This document shows, one piece after another, positions 54,200 through 64,000 of a stretch of DNA of 64,000 nucleotides. Source of the stretch: Prosapia bicincta (Eukaryota; Arthropoda; Insecta; Hemiptera; Cercopidae); NCBI GenBank assembly GCA_036971475.1, contig JBAIZL010000006.1:87962046-88026045 (forward strand), in the 5' to 3' direction. The notes below the pieces were generated by a model, which saw only the letters and a list, made by a program, of their open reading frames with translations, did not search any database and was not told the origin of the DNA. A program made the position numbers and the translations under genes. Each line of letters opens with the position of its first letter. Position 1 is the first letter of the stretch.

Positions 54200-55533
54200 G
54201 TTAGAGTTATTCATGATAGCTTAGTCCCTTAATACACACCCGTTTCTATCTGCCTGAAGGTTTTTAGGTAAAATATAAAACATTCCTGATTTATAATAAA
54301 TACCATATTTACAACAAATTATACATTTTTGTAAAGGAAATGAAACAAGCTTTCATGAAATTTATACATATGAATTGATTACTTACATATAGATTGTGTT
54401 ACGTTCTTTTGAAAAATGTATAAAAAAGTTAAAAAAATACAATAGCAACACTGTACTTCACTGCACTTCACTATACATATTTTACATTGGGATTAAAATA
54501 AATATTGCTTGGTATATATCATTTTAAAGCTAAAAGAAAATGTAATTTAGAAATGTTGGTCTATATATTTACACTACCTTTCGTATTATAATGGGTAGAA
54601 GTTGAAGAAATACTTTCAGAGAATAAAAACTGTACAAATAACACTACATTACAATGTAAATAATTTATTTGGTGTGGTATAATTTGAAGCTGCTTGAAAC
54701 ACAGACTGTCTTTATCTAAAGCATTATATCTCTTATTAAATAGCTACCTAAAGTGTCTTTAGCCATTTTATTTATAATATAATTACCTCAAACAACAAAA
54801 ATTAAATGTACTAAATAACCGAAATCTACTATGTAGTAATGTACTAAATCTAAACAAAAATTACACAAACTACAAATTAAATAAACAAAACAACTTATAG
54901 ATAAAATTTAGAGCAAACAACAACAAACTCGCACTATCTGACCAAACCAACATCTGTCAAACAAGTATCTGCTAGATCTTTGTTTTTGTTCGTAAAAGCA
55001 ACTAATTAGCCGAAAGGTAAGGATTTGTAAAGTAGAATAACCAGTATAAAGACGATGTCGACAAATACCCGGGAATCATGTTGTTATAGAAATAAATACG
55101 GGATCCGAAGCTATATACGAGCAAAGCCGACTAGCTTCAACTAAATGTCCCGTTCTATACTCCGGCATAGACTTGAAAGTGTTAATAATCCATTAGATGT
55201 TTTCTTTATATCACCCAATTACACCTTAGCATCTCTAAATTGTAATTTATAACAATACTTATTGATTTGTAAATTTAATCAGTGTTGAAACTTTTTGAAA
55301 ACTCAATGTAATTATAGCAAGAATGTCTACGTATTTAGGTGCTATGTTAACCCACAATTACATGTTCATTTCATGACTTCCGTAAATCATCATTTTTTTT
55401 AATTCGTCAAACAGGCCGTCTTGAATGTAACGAGTTAGAGAGGCTCTACTGTAAATATGTTTAATAATAAAATTTGTTGATATAATCTGATACATAGTTA
55501 AACTCTTTGCTTATTACAACTAATGAATAAAAT

Positions 55534-58080
55534 ATAACTAACAGTGTAATATAAGTAATAATAAGTTAAACGTAATAACAGTTAATATAACTAACAGTGT
55601 AATATAAGTAATAATAAGTTAACCGTAATAACAGTTAATACAACTAACAGTGTAATATAAGTAATAATAAGTTAACCGTAATAACAGTTAATATAACTAA
55701 CAGTGTAATATAAGTAATAATAAGTTAACCGTAATAACAGTTAATACAACTAACAGTGTAATATAAGTAATAATAAGTTAACCGTAATAACAGTTAATAC
55801 AACTAACAGTGTAATATAAGTAATAATAAGTTAACCGTAATAACAGTTAATACAACTAACAGTGTAATATAAGTAATAATAAGTTAACCGTAATAACAGT
55901 TAATACAACTAACAGTGTAATATAAGTAATAATAAGTTAACCATAATAAAAGTTAATACAACTAACAGTGTAATATAAGTAATAATAAGTTAACCGTAAT
56001 AACAGTTAATACAACTAACAGTGTAATATAAGTAATAATAAGTTAACCGTAATAACAGTTAATACAACTAACAGTGTAATATAAGTAATAATAAGTTAAC
56101 CGTAATAACAGTTAATACAACTAACAGTGTAATATAAGTAATAATAAGTTAACCGTAGTAACAGTTAATATAACTAACAGTGTAATATAAGTAATAATAA
56201 GTTAACCGTAATAACAGTTAATACAACTAACAGTGTAATATAAGTAATAATAAGTTAACCGTAATAACAGTTAATACAACTAACAGTGTAATATAAGTAA
56301 TAATAAGTTAACCGTAATAACAGTTAATACAACTAACAGTGTAATATAAGTAATAATAAGTTAACCGTAATAACAGTTAATACAACTAACAGTGTAATAT
56401 AAGTAATAATAAGTTAACCGTAATAACAGTTAATACAACTAACAGTGTATTATAAGTAATAATAAGTTAACCGTAATAACAGTTAATACAACTAACAGTG
56501 TAATATAAGTAATAATAAGTTAACCGTAATAACAGTTAATACAACTAACAGTGTAATATAAGTAATAATAAGTTAACCGTAATAACAGTTAATACAACTA
56601 ACAGTGTAATATAAGTAATAATAAGTTAACCGTAATAACAGTTAATACAACTAACAGTGTAATATAAGTAATAATAAGTTAACCGTAATAACAGTTAATA
56701 CAAATAACAGTGTAATATAAGTAATAATAAGTTAACCGTAATAACAGTTAGTATAACTAACAGTGTAATATAAGTAATAATAAGTTAACCTTTAATAACA
56801 GTTAATACAGCTAACAGTGTAATATAAGTAATAATAAGTTAACCGTAATAACAGTTAATATAACTAACAGTGTAATATAAGTAATAATAAGTTAACCGTA
56901 ATAACATTTAATACAACTAACAGTGTATTATAAGTAATAATAAGTTAACTGTAATAACAGTTAATACAACTAACAGTGTAATATAAGTAATAATAAGTTA
57001 ACCGTAATAACAGTTAATACAACTAACAGTGTAATATAAGTAATAATAAGTTAACCGTAATAACAGTTAATACAACTAACAGTGTAATATAAGTAATAAT
57101 AAGTTAACCGTAATAACAGTTAATACAACTAACAGTGTAATATAAGTAATAATAAGTTAACCGTAATAACAGTTAATACAACTAACAGTGTAATATAAGT
57201 AATAATAAGTTAACCGTAATAACAGTTAATACAACTAACAGTGTATTATAAGTAATAATAAGTTAACCGTAATAACAGTTAATACAACTAACAGTGTAAT
57301 ATAAGTAATAATAAGTTAACCGTAATAACAGTTAATACAACTAACAGTGTAATATAAGTAATAATAAGTTAACCGTAATAACAGTTAATACAACTAACAG
57401 TGTAATATAAGTAATAATAAGTTAACCGTAATAACAGTTAATACAACTAACAGTGTAATATAAGTAATAATAAGTTAACCGTAATAACAGTTAATACAAA
57501 TAACAGTGTAATATAAGTAATAATAAGTTAACCGTAATAACAGTTAATATAACTAACAGTGTAATATAAGTAATAATAAGTTAACCTTTAATAACAGTTA
57601 ATACAGCTAACAGTGTAATATAAGTAATAATAAGTTAACCGTAATAACAGTTAATATAACTAACAGTGTAATATAAGTAATAATAAGTTAACCGTAATAA
57701 CATTTAATACAACTAACAGTGTATTATAAGTAATAATAAGTTAACCGTAATAACAGTTAATACAACTAACAGTGTAATATAAGTAATAATAAGTTAACCG
57801 TAATAACAGTTAATACAACTAACAGTGTAATATAAGTAATAATAAGTTAAGCGTAATAACAGTTAATACAACTAACAGTGTAATATAAGTAATAATAAGT
57901 TAACCGTAATAACAGTTAATACAACTAACAGTGTAATATAAGTAATAATAAGTTAACCGTAATAACAGTTAATACAACTAACAGTGTAATATAAGTAATA
58001 ATAAGTTGACCGTAATAACAGTTAATATAACTAACAGTGTAATATAAGTAATAATAAGTTAACCGTAATAACAGTTAATA
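55534..58080. repeat. 53-bp minisatellite, about 48 copies
   Basis: The unit runs aactaacagtgtaatataag, then taataataagttaaccgtaa, then taacagttaatac. It is very homogeneous. Variants such as ttaacctttaataac, gtgtattataag and aacatttaatac recur in the same order at about 56.7-56.95 kb and 57.5-57.75 kb, showing block duplication. Confidence 0.97.
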
Positions 58081-58199
58081 ATTCTTACTATATAAAGTAC
58101 TTTATTTCATATTATCGGGTATTTATTTTTATCTAATTTAAATAGGTTAAGGTAATTAATTAAATATTAAAGTATCACTTTGCTTGGGGTAATCTAGAG

Positions 58200-58682
58200 C
58201 AGGGGTTTTCCAAACATTTTGGTACCACGCCCCCTCCTCTTCAAATGAAAGCTTCCCTTATCCCCTGCATGCCCCCTCACCTTTACACTATATATAAATG
58301 GTATGGGTATATGAAAAAAAAAAAACAAATATTATATATATTGGAAACTATTTATTTATTTTATACATACTTTCATAAGAAATATTATATAGCATTTTAA
58401 GTTTTAGTTTTCAAGGTAAATTTTATTGGTAAAACTTGCAATAATATATTGAGGAAATCTATATTTCTAAAAAGAATGCATACATTTCATTTAAATTTTC
58501 TAAACACAATGGTCAATAAAATTACCCACGTAAAAAGATATGAATTATAATTTTATTCTTGAATTTTAATAAATTGTGTACTTTGAATTTTAGCTGAATA
58601 AGAATTTATCTTATTTCCCAACTCCCCTCCCCCAGCCCCCCCTCACTTGCTTTCACCCCCCCCCCCAGTTTGGGAACTCATG
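58200..58682. mobile_element. hAT-type MITE, 483 bp, 8-bp TSD
   Basis: The left end caggggttttccaaac and the right end, reverse strand, catgagttcccaaac are hAT-like TIRs. The 8-bp duplication atctagag is perfect (58192-58199 and 58683-58690). There is no transposase. The interior is C-rich near both ends. Confidence 0.88.
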
Positions 58683-58958
58683 ATCTAGAGGCTTTAATGA
58701 ATAAGTTATTTACTCCCCACCTCACAAGCAGTGAATACAACATATTACAGATAGTTATCGTAAAGATAAATATTTGCCATTTTTGTTAGTAAATATCCTA
58801 CTTTTTTCTTATCTGTCCAATTTCAGTTAGTACCATAAATTTTGTATTTTAAAAATGTTTTTTTAGATACAGCAAGAATAGTAAAGGTAATGCAATTCCT
58901 GTGGCAAAGCAAGGTAGAAGCTTGTTTCATTTAATCATAATAGAGAAATATAAACATC

Positions 58959-59139
58959 CTTATTACACTCTTGCTATTACTTGCGACCAGACTTTTTGTT
59001 AACTAAAGGTTGATAAATTGTTAACTGGAGCTGAAGAAGTTGTAAGATGAAAACGTTTCCTCCAAGTGTAAGTTAACAATTCAACAACTTTTAGTTAACA
59101 AAAGGTCTGGTCGCAAGTAATAGCAAGAGTGTAATAAGT
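58959..59139. mobile_element. Foldback of PLE-like ends
   Basis: Arms 58959-59027 and 59072-59139 are inverted copies (tcttgctattacttgcgacc and its complement). The centre reads ctgaagaagttgtaagatg then aaaacg, reminiscent of the motif at PLE ends. No coding sequence. Confidence 0.7.
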
Positions 59140-59694
59140 AATTAACAACCAGCTCGTCATGAACAGCAACAAGATTTTGATATATATATACATCCCTAAA
59201 TGTCTTTTACTAGATATAATCACAATCCAGAAAGTCTTTTCAAATGATTGTCCAATCATCTTGATTACAAACACTATATTTTTTGTCAAATCAAACGCAA
59301 AACGCCCTGTTAAGAATTACAAAATATTATACTCTAAATATTCATTTACAATTTTTGTTTTCAATGCTTTGTACTTAAAAATTTCATTCAGAATATATGT
59401 TGAGAATACTTTTCCAGATTGTGTGGATTTTTAATTTTTCAGACCACACATAGTTTTATTTAATGTTGACAAATGCAAGGTTGTACTGTTTAATGAAAAT
59501 TGCTCAACCTATTGTGGATTAAATAATTTGTGTACTGAGCGGGCCAGCAGATCGGGATTAATTGCGAATTCACTGGTTGTTTTAGTTTATTAGATAGATT
59601 ATTATTATTAAAAAACAAATATCATTATTAATAAAACAAAAATATGAAATAAAATATATAAAATAATAAGTATGTCAAGAAAAGTAATAAATTG

Positions 59695-62600
59695 CTACTT
59701 GTGTTTTGAAGTTTAGCGACTAATCTGCACCCACTTACTACTTTGCAGTCTTTTGCTGACTGTAGTCTCTCAAACTAATTGTTCACATTTGTAAAAGCAA
59801 TTGTATCTAAAATAATTTCAAAAATATTTCACATATCTTTATTAACAACATGCAAAGGAAACTGTACAGATCTAAGGACTAAATCTGTACCCACCTACTA
59901 CCCTGCAGTCTTTTGCTCACTGTAGTCTCTCAAACTAATTGTTCACATTTAATTCACATTTGTAAAAACAATTGTATATAAAATAATTTCAATAATATTT
60001 CACATATCTTTATTAACAACATGCAAAGGAAACTACAGATCTAGGGACTAAATCTGTACCCACCTACTACTCTGCAGTCTTTTGCTCACTGTAGTCTCTC
60101 AAACTAATTGTTCACATTTAATTCACATTTGTAAAAACAATTGTATATAAAATAATTTCAATAATATTTCACATATCTTTATTAACAACATGCAAAGGAG
60201 ACTGTACAGATCGATGACTAAATCTGCACCCATTACTACTCTGCAGTCTTTCGCTGACTGTAGTCTCTCAAACTAATTGTTCACATTTAATTCACATTTG
60301 TAAAAACAATTGTATCTGAAATAATTTCATAAATATTTCACATATCTTTATTAACAACATGCAAAGGAAACTGTACAGATCTAGGGACTAAATCTACACC
60401 CACTACTACTCTGCAGAATTTCGCTGACTGTAGTCTCTCAAACTAATTGTTCACATTTAATTCACATTTGTAAAAACAATTGTATATAAAATAATTTCAA
60501 TAATATTTCACATATCTTTATTAACAACATGCAAAGGAAACTGTACAGATCTAGGGACTAAATCTGCACCCACCTACTACTCTGCAGACTTTCGCTGACT
60601 GTAGTCTCACAAACTAATTGTTCACATTTAATTCACATTTGTAAAAAGAATTGTATCTAAAATAATTTCAAAAATATTTCACATATCTTTATTAACAACA
60701 TGCAAAGGAAACTGTACAGATCTAGGGACTAAATCTGCACCCACTACTACTCTGCAGACTTTCGCTGACTGTAGTCTCTCAAACTAATTGTTCACATTTG
60801 TAAAAACAATTATATCTAAAATAATTTCCAAAATATTTCACATATCTTTATTAACAACATGCAAAGGAAACTGTACAGATCGAGGGACTAAATCTGTACC
60901 CACCTACTACCCTGCAGTCTTTTGCTCACTGTAGTCTCTCAAACTAATTGTTCAAATTTAATTCACATTTGTAAAAACAATTGTATCTAAAATAATTGAA
61001 AAAAAATATTTCACATATCTTTATTAACAACATTCAAACGAAACTGTACAGATCTAGGGACTAAATCTGCACCCACTACTACTCTGCAGTCTTTCGCTCA
61101 CTGTAGTCTTTCAAACTAATTGTTCACATTTAATTCACATTTGTAAAAACAATTGTATCTAAAATAATTTCAAAAATATTTCACATATCTTTATTAACAA
61201 CATGCAAAGGAGACTGTACAGATCGATGACTAAATCTGCACCCATTACTACTCTGCAGTCTTTCGCTGACTGTAGTCTCTCAAACTAATTGTTCACATTT
61301 GTAAAAACAATTATATCTAAAATAATTTCCAAAATATTTCACATTTCTTTATTAACAACATGCAAAGGAAACTGTACAGATCGTGGGACTAAATCTGTAC
61401 CCACCTACTACTCTGCAGTCTTTCGCTAACTGTAGTCTCTCAAACTAATTGTTCACATTTAATCACATTTGTAAAAACAATTGTATCTAAAATAATTTCA
61501 AAAATATTTCACATATCTTTATTAACAACATGCAAAGGAGACTGTACAGATCGATGACTAAATCTGCACCCATTACTACTCTGCAGACTTTCGCTGACTG
61601 TAGTCTCTCAAACTAATTGTTCACATTCAATTCACATTTGTAAAAACAATTTTATTTTATCTAAAATAATTTCATAAATATTTCACCTATCTTTATTAAC
61701 AACATGCAAAGGAAACTGTACAGATCGAGGGACTAAATCTGAACCCACCTACTACTCTGCAGTCTTTTGCTCACTGTAGTCTCTCAATCTAATTGTTCAC
61801 CTTTAATTCACATTTGTAAAAACAATTGTATATAAAATAATTTCAATAATATTTCACATATCTTTATTAACAACATGCAAAGGAAACTGTACAGATCGAG
61901 GGACTAAATCTGCACCCACTACTACTCTGCAGACTTTTGCTGAATGTAGTCTCTCAAACTAATTGTTCACATTTAATTCACATTTATAAAAACAATTGTA
62001 TCTAAAATAATTTCAAAAATATTTCACATATCTTTATTAACAACATGCAAAGGAAACTGTACAGATCGAGGGACTAAATCTGTACCCACCTACTACCCTG
62101 CAGTCTTTTGCTCACTGTAGTCTCTCAAACTAATTGTTCAAATTTAATTCACATTTGTAAAAACAATTGTATCTAATATAATTTCAAAAATATTTCACAT
62201 ATCTTTATTAACAACATGCAAAGGAAACTGTACAGATCGAGGGACTAAATCTGCACCCACCTACTACTCTGCAGTCTTTCGCTGACTGTAGTCTCTCAAA
62301 CTAATTGTTCACATTTAATCACATTTGTAAAAACAATTGTATCTAAAATAATTTCAAAAATATTTCACATATCTTTATTAACGACATGCAAAGGAAACTG
62401 TACAGATCTAGGGACTAAATCTGCACCCACTACTACTCTGCAGACTTTCGCTGACTGTAGTCTCTCAAACTAGTTGTTCACATTTGTAAAAACAATTATA
62501 TCTAAAATAATTTCCAAAATATTTCACATATCTTTATTAACAACATGCAAAGGAAACTGTACAGATCGAGGGACTAAATCTGTACCCACCTACTACCCTG

Positions 62601-64000
62601 CAGTCTTTTGCTCACTGTAGTCTCTCAAACTAATTGTTCAAATTTAATTCACATTTGTAAAAACAATTGTATCTAAAATAATTGAAAAAAAATATTTCAC
62701 ATATCTTTATTAACAACATTCAAACGAAACTGTACAGATCTAGGGACTAAATCTGCACCCACTACTACTCTGCAGTCTTTCGCTCACTGTAGTCTCTCAA
62801 ACTAATTGTTCACATTTAATTCACATTTGTAAAAACAATTGTATCTAAAATAATTTCAAAAATATTTCACATATCTTTATTAACAACATGCAAAGGAGAC
62901 TGTACAGATCGATGACTAAATCTGCACCCATTACTACTCTGCAGTCTTTCGCTGACTGTAGTCTCTCAAACTAATTGTTCACATTTGTAAAAACAATTAT
63001 ATCTAAAATAATTTCCAAAATATTTCACATTTCTTTATTAACAACATGCAAAGGAAACTGTACAGATCGTGGGACTAAATCTGTACCCACCTACTACTCT
63101 GCAGTCTTTCGCTAACTGTAGTCTCTCAAACTAATTGTTCACATTTAATCACATTTGTAAAAACAATTGTATCTAAAATAATTTCAAAAATATTTCACAT
63201 ATCTTTATTAACAACATGCAAAGGAAACTGTACAGATCTAGAGACTAAATCTGCACCCACTACTACTCTGCAGACTTTCGCTGACTGTAGTCTCTCAAAC
63301 TAATTGTTCACATTCAATTCACATTTGTAAAAACAATTTTATTTTATCTAAAATAATTTCATAAATATTTCACCTATCTTTATTAACAACATGCAAAGGA
63401 AACTGTACAGATCGAGGGACTAAATCTGAACCCACCTACTACTCTGCAGTCTTTTGCTCACTGTAGTCTCTCAAACTAATTGTTCACCTTTAATTCACAT
63501 TTGTAAAAACAATTGTATATAAAATAATTTCAATAATATTTCACATATCTTTATTAACAACATGCAAAGGAAACTGTACAGATATAGGGACTAAATCTGC
63601 ACCCACTACTACTCTGCAGACTTTTGCTGAATGTAGTCTCTCAAACTAATTGTTCACATTTAATTCACATTTGTAAAAACAATTGTATCTAAAATAATTT
63701 CAAAAATATTTCACATATCTTTATTAACAACATGCAAAGGAAACTGTACAGATCTAGGGACTAAATCTGCACCCACTACTACTCTGCAGTCTTTCGCTCA
63801 CTGTAGTCTCTCAAACTAATTGTTCACATTTAATTCACATTTGTAAAAACAATTGTATCTAAAATAATTTCAAAAATATTTCACATATCTTTATTAACAA
63901 CATGCAAAGGCAACTGTACAGATCGATAACTAAATCTGCACCCACTACTACTCTGTAGTCAATCGCTGACTGTAGTCTCTCAAACTAATTGTTCACATTT
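59695..64000. repeat. About 170-bp satellite, about 25 copies, runs off the window
   Basis: Monomers of about 165-172 bp share acatgcaaaggaaactgtac, agggactaaatctgcaccca, and ctgtagtctctcaaactaat. Diagnostic variants recur 1686 bp apart (attcaaacgaaac at 61032 and 62718; acatttcttt at 61341 and 63027), so about ten monomers form a higher-order unit. The array is not closed at 64000. Confidence 0.96.

Larger units (their letters stand above)
54200..64000 (+). other. HDAC6: HDAC6 intron 13, incomplete
   Basis: Inferred intron: the next CD2 exon is not present before the window ends. 54200-55530 is AT-rich with nothing recognised. The rest holds a 53-bp minisatellite, a hAT MITE, a foldback and a 170-bp satellite. 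Confidence 0.7.

Overview
This is AT-rich, intron-dominated eukaryotic DNA, most probably from an arthropod and perhaps a chelicerate such as a horseshoe crab or arachnid. That guess rests on the wording of the HDAC6 exons, the many Penelope-like elements (PLEs), the mariner, Tigger and LINE families, and multi-kilobase introns. The species cannot be read directly from the sequence.

Only one host gene is recognised. It is a class IIb histone deacetylase of the HDAC6 type on the + strand, read as 13 consecutive coding exons between 7130 and 54199. All junctions are GT-AG, the reading frame is kept throughout, and the exons give about 586 codons. They encode an N-terminal tail, a complete first catalytic domain (CD1), a linker, and the first third of the second catalytic domain (CD2). 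The start codon lies upstream of what I can identify. The rest of CD2 and any ubiquitin-binding zinc finger lie beyond the window.

Layout: 1-6.9 kb holds PLE fragments with inverted ends around (TA)n tracts, a mariner element with TIRs, and a Tc1/mariner-like relic. Introns 1-2 (7.2-16.5 kb) hold more PLE debris, including two giant palindromes, a triplicated 172-bp unit, a foldback element and a pogo/Tigger MITE. Intron 3 (16.7-27.6 kb) is almost entirely a roughly 250-copy 41-bp minisatellite with internal block duplications. Intron 5 (29.9-34.9 kb) holds a Tigger-type MITE filled by a 50-bp minisatellite, a foldback, a 135-bp tandem repeat and a broken Tigger transposon. Introns 6-8 hold a foldback and a probable Tigger relic. 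Intron 9 (43.2-49.6 kb) holds a 121-bp tandem repeat and a 3.84-kb LINE inserted antisense to HDAC6 between perfect 13-bp target-site duplications. Intron 11 holds a 31-bp minisatellite. Intron 13 (after 54.2 kb) holds a 53-bp minisatellite, a hAT MITE with an 8-bp TSD, a PLE-like foldback and a roughly 170-bp satellite with higher-order structure that runs off the window end.

The main points of interest are the way PLE pieces are arranged as inverted pairs around (TA)n tracts, with hammerhead-like motifs at several ends; the concentration of seven different tandem-repeat families in the introns of one gene; and two features of the HDAC6 gene itself, a Glu at the CD1 gatekeeper position and a strong competing splice acceptor that would give a CD1-only product.
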